This document shows, one piece after another, positions 1 to 10,679 of a DNA stretch of 64,000 bases. A program made the translations under genes and the position numbers. The stretch spans positions 41,841,001-41,905,000 of the forward strand of contig JBANSL010000001.1 of the NCBI GenBank assembly GCA_037127255.1, given 5' to 3'. The notes under the pieces are model-generated. The model made no database searches. It was not told where the DNA came from and saw only the letters and a program-made list of their open reading frames with translations. This DNA comes from Persicaria tinctoria (Eukaryota; Streptophyta; Magnoliopsida; Caryophyllales; Polygonaceae). The first letter of the stretch is position 1, and the number at the start of each line of letters is the position of its first letter.

Positions 1-337
1 CGACAATGCTCTTGTCGACCAAGGCTGTGCTCGGATATGCTCGTCGAGATCGAGTAAGGTCTACTCGAGATCGAGTAGCTTGGGTTCTCAGCTCGATTCG
101 ACTGGTTCTGCTGCTTCTTTGACCTTGGACTTCTGTAGTGGATTTCTGAGCTTTTCCGACCTTCCTTAGAATTGCTGTAAAATGCCTCGAATTCTGCGAT
201 TCAAACAGAAACTGGTGTAGATTCCATAATTTGGCAAATAAACATAGGTTCTATACTATCTTAGCCCAAATGAATGAAATGTATGCAAAAATCGACATAA
301 AAGGTAATGTAAAACATGGCAAATTCAGCTCACAATA
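1..337 (-). mobile_element. LTR tail, same family as element F
   Basis: This stretch matches the right-hand ends of the two F LTRs (about 53600-53928 and 60900-61234). It shares the dense TCGAGATCGA palindromes, the block around 'ttggacttctgtag', and the terminal part around 'aaaacatggcaaattcagc'. It ends in CTCACAATA where F has CTTACAACA. No polypurine block follows position 337, unlike the sequence to the right of a 3' LTR of this orientation. It is therefore either the outer end of a 5' LTR or part of a solo LTR. The rest lies outside the window. Confidence 0.8.
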
Positions 338-1914
338 GTGGTTAATACCCACTAACTCACTAAGACCTAAAACTGCATAGTGGTGTGATAATTAATAAAT
401 ATAGGGTTTTGCTTCTTGGTGCCTCTCTATAGTTGTTCCCTTGATATCTGAAAGATATATTGGTCTTCTGATACCAATCTTCACGCTGGAAATGTTGATG
501 ATATGTACAAAGGCCATCTTCTCCCTATCTCTCATAGTTCCTTTGGTATTTGCTCCTCTCTCGGTTAGACACACTTTGCATATGTCTTATTGGCTCCTAA
601 GACAAAACTAGCCACTTCAATTAGATAAAGGGAGGGAAATGGATGGGCAAGGGATGATAAAAGATCATAAGCCAACTAGTAGACATATGATACTAATCTC
701 AGACATGAGCAAAAATGATAGGAACTAGTAGACACACTTTCCTGGAATGCTGAGCAAAATGAACTAGCAGTTCCTCCTTTATATGATGATTGTGTCTTGA
801 AACAACTTTTGCATGCAAATCACAGGCATGCAAGTCAGAGCTAACCAATCATTCAATCACTGGCTGAATATTTATTCACACCCATGGATCAAATATCAAC
901 AAAAGATTCTACAAACAACATGTTCAAAAACTGGAAACTTAGCTACTAATCAGCTCAGATTAAAAACAAGAGTGTCAATGAAAGAATCTGTAAACACTAA
1001 CTCTCTCACACTAAACAAAGTCATAAGGCAAAAAAACTATGGAAATGAAACAAACAACCCTCTCCACATGTTGAGTACTATTTTTCTTACCTTACATATT
1101 TGGATCAATTCAATTGGTAAAATCAAACCATCAAATAAAACTTTAGATCATCAGTAACATAAGAGAAAATGTGAGATAAACACATCACTTGTTGTTTCCC
1201 CTAAATATTATATACTTTAGAGTAATGCTTTTGTGCCACTGTGAAAGGATCTAGCTTGTCAACTGAATCCCTATGTCAAAGAACAATCCAAAAATATCAA
1301 TTCAATCTAGAACAAATATGATTTTTCTCAATCTACACAACTCGAATTCTAATTCCTCAAATGCAGCCACAGAGGCAAATTCCAGTTCCTCGAAAAATCA
1401 ACATCAATAAAATCTCATATGTGATAATACCTAAATGCAATCGAATAAAAACAATCAAACAAACGAATCAAAACTGTTAGGGTAGAGAACAGAAACCTGT
1501 TTGTCAAGAATCAAAAGTATGGCCTTCGATAACTTCCTTGAACAAGAAGGCCTTTGAATTGACTCCATCCCTGCTGCGGCGGTAGGGTAACCTCCTACAG
1601 TCGGATCGAGATGCCTTCTTCCAGAGAGCCTCTTGGCGAAAATGACGGGGCTTGCGACTGATTTAGGGCTTCGACGGCTCCTTGAAGAACTCTATCTCTT
1701 CTCTTTCTTTTCCTCGTCCTCGGTTCTCTCTCGCAGATCTCCCTTCATTGAAGAGAGGAAAACGCAGATCTCCCTCATTTGAAGTGCAGAAAACCTAGAA
1801 ATGAAGCCATTGAAGGGGAAGCTTGAGGTTTGGAGCCAAGAGAGGTCTGGAGTTCAGACCTAAGACCCACCCGCCAACTAACCACTAAAACCCCCATTTT
1901 CACTTTAACCACAC
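338..1914. other. No recognised gene; possible leader of a minus-strand gene at the right
   Basis: The region is AT-rich and only short reading frames are present, with no family I recognise. At about 1500-1900 the base composition changes to a GA/CT-rich, more GC-rich stretch that looks like a plant 5' leader read on the minus strand. A TATATATA stretch lies at 1916-1924, which could be its TATA box or simply the target of the neighbouring transposon. I cannot assign a product. Confidence 0.4.
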
Positions 1915-1923
1915 CATATATAT

Positions 1924-2015
1924 AGGGGATTTTGCAAAATAGCCACGTAAATGGGCTTAATTGGTGAAATATCCACGTTTTGGGACAATTTTGTAAAATG
2001 TCCACAATATATACT
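1924..2015 (+). repeat. Left terminal inverted repeat of the Mutator-like candidate
   Basis: Starts AGGGGATTTTGCAAAATAG and pairs with the reverse complement of 11040-11133. Nested GCAAAAT and TCCACG motifs recur within it. Confidence 0.6.
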
Positions 2016-2727
2016 GCTTTGTTCTACACGCTCTCTCTCCTTCGCGCTCTGCTCTCTCTCCCCTCTTCGCGCTGCTCTCTCAACAACGCTCTCTCACTCC
2101 TTCACGGTGCTCTCTCCTCCTACGCTCTCTCTGCTACTCAACTGCTCGCCAATACCGCCGATCTCTCCGATCTAATCAAAACCACTGATTTTGACGTTCC
2201 TCCAATCGAATCAAGTAAGTATAGCATTCCTATAATGATTGAGTTCGAATATAGTAATCAGTGCAATGGAATCATAGAAAATTTGTGCCAAAGGTGCAAA
2301 TTTTCTCGGAATTTTTAAGTGTTGGAGTCAATTTTCTTCGATTTTTTAAGTGTTGAAGTCAATTTTGAAGTCTCAAGGTGTTTGTGTTTATGGTTCTTTG
2401 TCAAATTGCACCGTAATTGTTGTTCCACTGATGAACGAAGTTCGAATCTCTCTCCCTCTCCCTGTAATTGTTGTTCGCGTTCTCGTGGATCTGTCAAGTT
2501 CCTTGTTCTGATTGTTGTTCTTTTTTCTTGTTCCACTATCTTAGGGTTTTGTTCGTCTCTTTGTGCTCAATCGCTTCCGTTCCTGGTATGTACGCTTCGC
2601 CTGATTTGTAGCGAAACAATCGTCGCTTATTTGATGTGCATTTGAATAATTTCTCTTTTTTTCGTGAGTTTTCTGCCTCGAATTTCACATTGGAAGTCGA
2701 CTTGTTTTGCCCTAAAGAGCTTCACAT
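2016..2727 (+). other. CT-rich, leader-like segment upstream of the MRE11 fragment
   Basis: A run of CTCTCT-rich sequence (2030-2130) is followed by a more ordinary AT-rich stretch, with a possible splice donor AAGTAAGT at about 2213. It resembles the 5' leader and promoter-proximal part of a plant gene and directly precedes the MRE11-like exons. It is probably part of the same captured or local gene. No protein homology recognised. Confidence 0.35.
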
Positions 2728-3238
2728 GGGAGACCAATCACAATATGATTTCTTGTTCAATAGTAATTTAATTTGCTGCTTGTGTGAGCAGTATAGGTGG
2801 TTATTGCAATTGCTCATTTCATTTCGTTGCTGTCTGGTTATTCAGGGAGGATTTCAGCAACACTCTTCGAGTGCTTGTGGCTACGGATGGCCATCTAGGG
2901 TATATGGAAAAGGATGAAATTCGACGACATGATTCGTTCCAGGCATTCGAGGAGATATGCTCAATAGCAGAGCAAAAGAAGGTGGGATGCGCCTCTCCAA
3001 TTTCACTAATTTTCTGATCTCTTGTATTTAGCTGCTACTCATGCTTATGGCTTGCCTTCTACCTCTGTGAATCTGATTAGGTGGATTTTATACTTCTTGG
3101 TGGTGATCTTTTCCACGAAAATAAACCGTCAAGGACTACACTAGTGAAGACCATAGAGATTCTCATGCGCTATTGCCTTAATGATCACCCAGTGCAATTT
3201 CAAGTTGTTAGTGACCAGACTATGAACTTTGCAAACAT
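2728..3238 (+). pseudogene. MRE11: MRE11-like double-strand-break repair nuclease, 5' exons only
   Basis: MRE11 is the nuclease subunit of the MRN complex, which senses and resects DNA double-strand breaks in the nucleus. Exon 2 (2846-2981) encodes EDFSNTLRVLVATDGHLGYM and the following EKDEIRRHDSFQAFEEI. Exon 3 (3081-3238) encodes [20 protein letters not shown] through QFQVVSDQT. These hold phosphoesterase motifs I (D-x-H) and II (GD-L-F-H) in the right order, and the 2982-3080 intron has GT/AG ends. A plausible exon 1 starts with ATG at 2728 (MGDQS), but the expected GT donor there reads AT. Plant MRE11 usually has DCHLGY, and here the Cys is Gly. Exon 3 is followed by a GT donor, but no later exon follows in the window, so the protein stops after about 100 residues of roughly 700. 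I read it as a captured or truncated fragment. Confidence 0.85.
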
Positions 3239-3736
3239 GTATACCTCTTCCTGAATCTGTGCAGATCTTGATTCAAGAACATTCTCATTTCCTATTAAAT
3301 ATCTTATAGTCTATGGGTTTTGTATTTTTTATTGTTGACTTGAGCATATATTATCAATTAGTGTTATCTTCTGTTCAGAAATCATTTCCTTATGATGCTT
3401 GTCTTATCAATTATAGCCATCACAAACAAAATCGAGTTCCTTATCAATGGAGCGAAGATCGATTGATAAGTTTTTTTTTTTGCTAACTTAGAAATCTATT
3501 ACTTATTTCATTTTTTGCTTACTCCTTCTGTTATATATTGCTGTCTGCTGCTACTATTATTGTTGTCGGCTATTGATATAGGGAGTTTGCAGTTATTGCT
3601 GCTAGTTAGCTTGCTGTATGTTATTGTTGTTCAACCTATTTCAATTAGTTTTTTGGTGTTGTTCAACCTATTTGAGTATTTTCCGTTATTGTTATTGGCT
3701 ATTGCTGCCTGATATTGCTGCTAGTTAGCTTCCACT
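3239..3736. other. AT-rich, intron-like sequence
   Basis: No coding match. A poly-T run is at 3470-3481, followed by repeated TTGCTGCTA/TATTGTTG words at 3535-3725. It may be the remnant of the MRE11 intron after exon 3. Confidence 0.3.
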
Positions 3737-3753
3737 CCTATTTCCTTTTTATT

Positions 3754-4305
3754 CAAGTAAATTAGTACTTAACTAGTAATACCTATTTATTTTTACATTC
3801 TTTTATGATGCTTCGGTCGACAAAGCGAGGGGATGTGGGCTGGGGGGTGGTGGCTCGAGATGAGGAGGGGGGCTTATCTTTTGCAGCAGCGAGAAGGGTT
3901 GACGGTCTGCCGACGCCGGAGACAACGGAAGCGGAGGCGATTATGTGGGCGCTCAAATTGGCCAACCGTGAAGACCTCACCCATATCATTGTTGAAAGTG
4001 ATTCCTTGGGGGTAATGAACCATATTATCAAGAACAAGGTGGCTAGGACAACAGGAGGGAAGGTCCTTGATTGGGTACTTGATTTGGCGAGTGCTTTCCC
4101 AAGCTGCTCATGGAGTTTCGTTAGGGGGGGGGGGGGGGGGGGGGTGCAACATGTCAGCTCAATGCAGCTCAATGCCTAGCAGCACAAAGGCCTGTGGATG
4201 ATTTGTTTTATTTTCCCAACTCTTACATTCCTTTATGTTTTAATTTGTTATTGTTGGAAGACCTTGTTTCTTAATTAATGGAAGTGTTTTTTCATAAAAA
4301 AAAAA
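3754..4305 (+). mobile_element. 5'-truncated LINE (RNase H end and poly-A)
   Basis: A 17-bp direct repeat CCTATTTCCTTTTTATT flanks the insert (3737-3753 and 4306-4322). The insert ends in a poly-A run at about 4296-4305. It encodes only an RNase H-type domain plus a 3' untranslated region. Target-site duplication, poly-A and 5' truncation are the hallmarks of LINE target-primed insertion. Confidence 0.85.
3805..4179 (+). pseudogene. RNase H domain (RVT_3 type) of a LINE, truncated
   Basis: The 124-codon frame reads DVGWGVVARDEEGGLSFAAA, then TEAEAIMWALKLANREDLTH and VESDSLGVMNHI. This matches the plant LINE-tail or stand-alone RNase H fold: the first strand with G-x-G-x-V-x-R-D, E in TEAEA, and D in ESDS. 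The usual first catalytic Asp (NxDGS) lies upstream of the truncation. A run of about 18 G at 4125-4142 interrupts the C-terminal end (normally R-x-x-N-xx-AH) and has probably slipped the frame. It belongs to the 3754-4305 insert and is not functional. Confidence 0.75.
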
Positions 4306-4789
4306 CCTATTTCCTTTTTATTTATTATTTTGTTTTTACTATTAAGTAATAACTAATAAGTATTATCTATTAACTTGATTTCTTTTTATATTTGTTATTT
4401 TTAGAAAATGCTTTTAATCAGTGAAGCACCGACCCCCTTGAATCGAAGGCAAATAGAATGAAAAATGTTTCTTGGAGGTGCTGACACAAATAAAATACAG
4501 TTGTGCAAATCTAAACTAAAGTTGTGCAACTCTAAACTAAAGTTGTGCAACTCTAAAATACGGTTGTGCAGCTCTAAAAAATGTGCTGACATGAAGAAAA
4601 AAAAAGTGCCGACACGGAAAAATTATATACCGAACTACAAAGTTATTACTTAGGATGATGACTCGATTGTAACTAATATCAGTGTCATCACTAATTATAA
4701 CTAATATCGGTGTCAACACTATTTGTAACTAATATCAATGTCAGCACTAACTGTACCTAATATCAATGTCAGCACTAATTTTCACCACT

Positions 4790-5660
4790 AGTTGTGCAAA
4801 AATAAGATGATGTTGTGCAATAATTTATTGAGAAAGTATAAAATTATATTGAGAGAAAATAAAATCATGTTGAGAACAATTTCACAAATCTCGATTGTTG
4901 TGCAAAAATAACATATTATTAAGCAAAAATAAGATGATGTTGAGCAAAATTTCACCAATCCCCCATATTGTGCAATTTTACTCTATTAATGAACAAAAAG
5001 AAGACCGTGTTTTGCAATAAGCTATTAAAAAAATATAAAATTATATTTACAAAAAATAAGATCATGTTGAGACACAACTTCATAAGTCTCGAATGTTGTG
5101 CAAAAATAAAGTATTGATGAGCAAAAATAAGAAGATGTTGTGCAATAATTTATTGAGAAAGTATGAAATTATATTGAGAGAAAATAAGATCATGTTGAGA
5201 ACAAACTCACAACTCTCGATTGTTGTGCAAAAATAACCTATTGTTGAGGAAAAATAAGATGATGTTGTGCAAAATTGCACCAATCCCCCATGTTGTGCAA
5301 TTGTTGTATATTGATGAGCAAAAATAAGACCGTGTTGTGCAATAATCTATTAAAAAAGTATAAAATTATATTTACAAAAAATAAGATCATGTTGAGACAC
5401 AACTTCACATGTCTCGAATGTTGTGCAAAACTAAAGAATTGGTGAGAAAAAATAAGAGCATGTTGTGCAATAATTTATTGAGAAAGTATGAAATTATATT
5501 GAGAGAAAATAAAATCATGTTGAGAACAAATTCACAAGTCTCGATTGTTGTGCAAAAATAACCTATTGTTGAGCAAAAATAAGATGATGTTGTGCAATAA
5601 TTTATTGAGAAAGTATGAAATTATATTGAGAGAAAATAAAATCATGTTGAGCACAATTTC
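4790..5660 (+). repeat. Tandem repeat, ~325-bp unit, about 2.6 copies
   Basis: The phrase 'gtctcgaatgttgtgcaaaa' or a close variant recurs at about 5086 and 5411. Each unit holds smaller sub-blocks (gagcaaaaataagatgatg, attgagaaagtat, atcatgttgaga) that also repeat within the unit, giving a higher-order structure. AT-rich, noncoding. Confidence 0.75.
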
Positions 5661-5662
5661 AC

Positions 5663-5818
5663 AAGAGAGTCGTGCAACTCTTAAAACAGAGTCGTGCAAC
5701 TCTTTCAAGAGAGTCGTGCAACTCTTTCAAGAGAGTCGTGCAACTCTTAAAACAAGAGTCGTGCAACTCTTACAACAGAGTCGTGCAACTCTTACAACAG
5801 CGTCGTGCAACTCTAAAA
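5663..5818 (+). repeat. Short tandem repeat, GAGTCGTGCAACTC unit of 24-28 bp
   Basis: Seven copies of a unit centred on GTCGTGCAACTC occur in a row, separated by TTAAAACA, TTTCAAGA or TTACAACA. The core GAGT-CGTGCA-ACTC is close to a palindrome, so each unit could form a small hairpin. Confidence 0.85.
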
Positions 5819-6800
5819 TTTCATAGTGTTATTGATGAAATTTATAGTTTTAATCATACAAAATAAAATCTAATTTGATTCTTCTTAAACTAAAAATCTA
5901 ATTTGGGCACATTATAATATTATTCTTGCACTTTTTAATCTATTTTGGTTCTTAAACTGTATTTTAAAGTTGCACAACCGTAGTTTAGAGTTGCACAACT
6001 GTAGTTTCGACATCTTTTTCTGTTTTGTTAATCAGAGAAAACAACTAGTGTCAACGGTGTTTGCAGTTTTAGTGATGAAAATGTATTGATCAATTTTATT
6101 TCTTTATAACTCTGTCAGCACTAAAATTGCAAACACCGCTGACATAACATTTAATTTCTAAAAAGATGCTGATACAACCCTTAATTACAGTTGCACAACT
6201 GCATCTTAAAGTTGCACAACAAGACCTTAAAGTTGCACGAAAGCACCTTAAAGTTGCACGACTGCACCTTAACCAAATATTTTGTTGTCTTCATTATGAA
6301 AAAACGATCTTCTAGTGGATTTATATTTTTCTTCTACATTGAGAATAAGTATTTAATTCGAATAATTGTCTCATAATTACATAACTTTATAGATAGTGTA
6401 AAAAAGCGAAGAAATCTGTAACTATTGAACAAGCATGACAAGCAAGATCTAATGTAATATAAGTATATAACCACTAAAGAAAACTAAAAAATAGGAAATA
6501 AAAGACCACAATGCAATCACATCACAACTTAATAGAAAGTCAGGCTTCATATCTGGCCTCGGACACCAATCCAAAACCCCAAACACAACCACACAAGCTG
6601 AATGACCGAGTTTCTGTTTTAGAATTGTAATTTGTAAGCCGGATGTAAGTTCTAGAATTGTAATTTATGTTTTAGAGAGTTAGGAGCTTTGTGTCAGCAC
6701 TTTTTTTAAAGTTGCACAATTGTAGTTTAAACACGCACAACTGCACTTTACAAATTTATTTTTGCACCTTATACTCTTATTCACGAAGAGAAACATAATA

Positions 6801-7021
6801 CTCCCTCCGTATCGCAAAACTTGTAGTTTTAGCTTTATGCACGCTTATTAAGAATACCTATATTGCCTTTACTTTTATAGTATAAAGTACCTACAAGCAC
6901 TAATTATTACCTATAAAAAGAGCAATCATTACCTATAAAGATAATAATTACAGCTAAAACAACAAGTTTTTTGATACAAATTTACTACTCTAAAACTACA
7001 AGTTTTGCGATACGGAGGGAG
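6801..7021. mobile_element. Stowaway MITE (Tc1/mariner type), 221 bp
   Basis: Begins CTCCCTCCGTATCGCAAAAC and ends with the reverse complement, flanked on both sides by TA (6799-6800 and 7022-7023). The CTCCCTCCGT terminus and the TA duplication are diagnostic of Stowaway. It is inserted within T1, between that element's right arm and its tRNA-like terminus. Confidence 0.95.
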
Positions 7022-7040
7022 TAAGAGATACTACATAGAT

Positions 7041-7111
7041 AGCCTATGCGGGATTTGAACCCGCATCATTGTGCGTAAGCACATTGCTCTACCATTTTGA
7101 GCTAATAGGCT
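7041..7111 (-). other. tRNA-like sequence with abnormal anticodon arm (T1 right terminus)
   Basis: Read on the minus strand it has a perfect 7-bp acceptor stem (AGCCTAT with ATAGGCT), a D arm (GCTC...GAGC), a perfect T arm around GGTTCAAATCC, and good pol III A-box (TAGCTCAAAATGG) and B-box matches. The anticodon arm is replaced by TGTGC-TTAC-GCACA, a 5-bp stem with a 4-base loop, so no normal anticodon can be read. The same arrangement occurs in T2's two ends. It is probably not a working tRNA, but it may keep a pol III promoter. Confidence 0.75.
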
Positions 7112-7119
7112 TTGGTGCA

Positions 7120-9251
7120 AAACCTCCAAGGTTAAATAGGACAATGAATATCAAAACTTTGGGCGCCTTCACAGGTTTCTTTGACTGTAAAGTTGCAGCT
7201 GCAGACAAGGAGGATTCTTTTGTGAGTCGCCTATCATTTCCTCATGAGATCTTGAAGAACAATACAGGAAGGGACAATAGTGGAAGTAGCAATGCTGGAA
7301 CGCACAACAGTGGAAGTAAAGTAGCCAGAAAATCAACATTTGTTGGGATGTTGTCAACACGACTGTCAACAACCTTCACGTAAGACAAACCAGAAAATTC
7401 CACAAGAACAACTACACCCATGCAAATGACGCAATTCAAAGAAAACACAGTTAGTGAAATATCACTAGCGACAACAAATTGTAAATAAAAAAACATGTCA
7501 CAAAGCTTACCAGCAAAAATAACTAAACATATGCCAGAAGATATTGAGAATCGGTAAGTTGAAAACCATGATATTACAGGTAGGACACCCGTAACAGCTA
7601 AAGTGATTGCTGAAGCCACCAACTAGCCAAGGTATCAAGATGATGCATAAGGAGATGCATAACTTCTCTCTACACCATTCCACCCCTTGTATCTCAACTC
7701 TTCTAATGGCTCGACAATTACAATCACACCCAGAGATATTACAGATGCAGCAAAGACTGATATGCAGATGAGAAACATGATACCCTAACCAAAGAAATAG
7801 AAGCTTTGTAATTAAAATTCAAATCACATGAAATAATGTATATCATAAATAAGATTGGAGAGCAAAAGAAAGGGCGTAGTAGAGGAGATTTAGTAGTCAT
7901 AATAATAAAATATCAGCCATGAAAAAGGTTGTAATCAAACATGAAACAACTTGCATAGTGAAATTGTTCAGCAAACCAACAACTCATGCATAAAAAAAAT
8001 TTAAATAAAATAATAATAATAATAATATTTAAAAAAAAACATGCCTTGATGGGAATGGGTCAGTCAACAATGGCAAATACAAAAAGGCGACATTCACCCA
8101 TCTCCACTCGATAAGTCAATATATATGCTAAAGTTCACAGATAACACCCTACCAAAGTGCACTACCCCTGTCTACCAATACAAAGATCAATAAAGTCACC
8201 TTTTACCTAGAAAATTACCCATCCAAGAAAGTGCAGGAGGAATAGGAATACTATATGGCAAAAATAAACAGACAGAAAGATAAAAAAAAAATTATCTTAG
8301 CAACCCATTATAACAATGCTCTTTACAGTCTATTTGGTTATTTTGAGACCTTGAGAATTATCTTATCGGACCAAGGATTATAGGAGAACCTTTTTGATAA
8401 AGACATAACTCATGTTGATTTATGGCAGCTAAGCCTTTTAAATTTACAGTCATGAGTGAAGAAGGATAGTCCCAGACCCCTTCTCTTAAAAGACACTGGA
8501 CAGATTAAAGTATTAAACACTAAGAATAAAAAACTGAACTAATCCCAACATGACAGATGGGATTATCACCAACAGTTCTTCTTTGACCAATAACTATCTA
8601 AGTATTTATAGAAAAAATCAAGCATAGAGAAAAATTATTAGTGAGAGCTTTTGAAGCAAACAACATATACGTAAGTAGAGAACAGATATGCCAACCTCCT
8701 TTCTTCCCGGCGCTTGATGGTTTCCAACTCTATTGACAGATTCGGATAGAGGAATCCAGAAACTGTAGCCATTGTGAATCCATATTGGAACGGCCACAGA
8801 AAGGCACGCAACCATTAGAGGAGCAGTCAATGACAATCGAAGAAGAACCGATGATTTGCTGCATAACACCATAAAGTGTCGATCGTCAAAAATTGTAAAA
8901 TTCTTTATTAGACTGAAGAAACTTGAAAGGCAAAATGTGACAGAAGATTGGTAAAAGGCATCATTGTATGGGCGTTTTATGTCACTCCACACTTGAACAA
9001 GGGAGGCCTGTGAGGTAAAAGACAAGGATTTATGGTCCAGAACCAAGAAACATGGCCAGTATGTGAACATAGGCTAAAAAGACCAAGAAAACACAAAAAG
9101 AATACATGAAAAGAAGATTTTAATGCCAGCGAGCTTAGAATTGAATGGCTTATTTGAACACAAGAATTACCCTATAAATTTGCAGAACATACCTCAAGAA
9201 AGACAGAAGCAGGCCCACACATGTGCTTAGCAACCAAGCAACAAAACCATA
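7120..9251 (-). pseudogene. NEF1: NEF1-like (NO EXINE FORMATION 1) membrane protein, C-terminal exons, broken
   Basis: NEF1 is a large multi-pass plastid membrane protein needed for pollen exine patterning. Exons read on the minus strand: 9251-9193 (AWLLSTCVGLLLSFL), 8858-8696 (SVAVPIWIHNGYSFWIP), 7785-7511 (GIMFLICISVFAASV ... TGVLPVISWFSTYRFS) and 7411 downwards (SGLSYVKVVDSRVDNIPTN ... LLPLLCVPALL). All junctions have GT/AG ends and consistent phase, and their order and residues match the NEF1 family as I know it. Lesions: in exon 7785-7511 the segment YASPYASS is followed by TGA, and four codons later a TAG replaces a Trp. The last exon meets a TGA at about 7242. Downstream coding stops at the T1 edge near 7112. 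It is a decayed fragment, probably captured by the Mutator-like element. Confidence 0.75.
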
Positions 9252-10679
9252 CTGGAAAAATAGAAAGCACAATTACAAATCTCAAGTTTTTTGTATAAAT
9301 CACAATGAACAAAGACAGATAGTATCCAATTAGACTTCATGATATAAGAATTGAATGGAAAATGACATGTGGCTTGATTATGAAGACAATGCTGAATCAC
9401 TGAGCATCAAATTAAGGTCAGAAAACCTTAAAACAGAATAGAAAATAACATTACATTAGAAAGAATGGGAAAGTGCCAACAAAGTTGAAATACAGAAGCA
9501 CGAAATGGGCGAGGTTATCCCTACAATTGTTGGACAAATAGCTGAAGAACTAAACAAGAATGGACATTGTATTAGTACCTTGGGGGGTTTAGCTGTCATA
9601 ACCATCTCGTCTACTTGGAGAGACCGGAAGTAGGCCATGACTGAACAAATAACAAGTGATAACAACAGCACACAAAGGCCATGACTGAAGAAATAACAAG
9701 TAATAAATATTTACGTTCATCAGGTGTTTCGGCTGAATAGCCAACTGCTAGCATCAAAATCAGAATGAGACAGTGAATCGCCATCTTCATCCCAATCTTA
9801 CAGTCTGAAGGAGATCCGAATGGATAGTTGCAGTTGACAACTGAAAAAGTATGAAGAAGATATCACCATATCAACCATCTTGCTCAACCAAGTAAAAGAG
9901 AGGTTCAAGCTACACACAATGTTAAAAAAAAACACCATGAGTATATATAGTTATGGATTTCAACATAAAATAATCAAAGAACATAGAGTGAGCCAAACAT
10001 CGATGAGCACTGAAAACACTCATACATGAACAATTTGACATGGAATTCTACACAATTTAAAAAAAACACATTTTTTGAAGTAGCTGAGCTGACAACCTCA
10101 AGAAAGCCGTTAAGGAATAATAATTCCTATCAATAATTATGGCTGATTATGTTGCTTCTACATATCCATCGATGATACTCGTGTGCTTGCATAATTTCTT
10201 CATCAAAACCTTTCCAGATTTTTGTAATCAATCAGAAATAGGTTCTCAATATATTTAGAATTCAGATACTATATTAAGACTGATGAAGAAATTTCTTCAG
10301 AGAAACAGAAATGGCCTGGATTATCACTTTCATCAACAAGCGAAAAGAAGCACAAAGAATCGATCAGTTGATGTCGAACAGGACGAATGAATCAAAGAAG
10401 AAAGAAGAAGAAAAGGTTAGGTTTAAGAAAATTAAGATCAACCAAATCGATTGACAGAACCTTTCCCCAATCCAAATCCAGTGAAAAAACCTAACTCAAT
10501 CACGAATCGATCAATCAATTAGCTAAGGTGATACTCGATTTGGTGTGGATCGATTGAATCGAATCGAATCAGATGCACACAAAGATGGTGAGAGGCAAGA
10601 TAGAAATCAAGGAATTGCAAGAAGAGAACACATACTTTTCCACAGGAGATTCATAGCAAGATCTCAAAATCTTCACCGT
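9252..10679 (-). other. Exon-like islands of uncertain origin upstream of the NEF1-like exons
   Basis: Two islands look like exons with splice signals on the minus strand. One at about 9845-9719 contains MAIHCLILILMLAVGYSAE, a signal-peptide-like run, followed by a GTAAAT donor. The other at about 9665-9581 contains AYFRSLQVDEMVMTAKPPK followed by GTACTAAT. I do not recognise either protein and cannot say whether they belong to the NEF1-like gene or to a third captured source. The rest is AT-rich and intron-like. Confidence 0.35.

Larger units (their letters stand above)
4465..7111. mobile_element. Element T1: TTGTGCAA-motif array ended by a tRNA-like sequence
   Basis: The left half (4497-5815) is packed with TTGTGCAA words. 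The right half (5960-6270 and 6700-6770) is packed with the reverse complement TTGCACAA, so the whole is arranged as two facing arms. Words such as 'tgctgacac' near 4480 and 'gtgtcagcac' near 6690 are also mirrored. The right edge is a minus-strand tRNA-like sequence (7041-7111), preceded by a segment matching element T2's right end. I cannot find the matching left tRNA-like end, so the left boundary is approximate. No protein is encoded. Confidence 0.55.
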
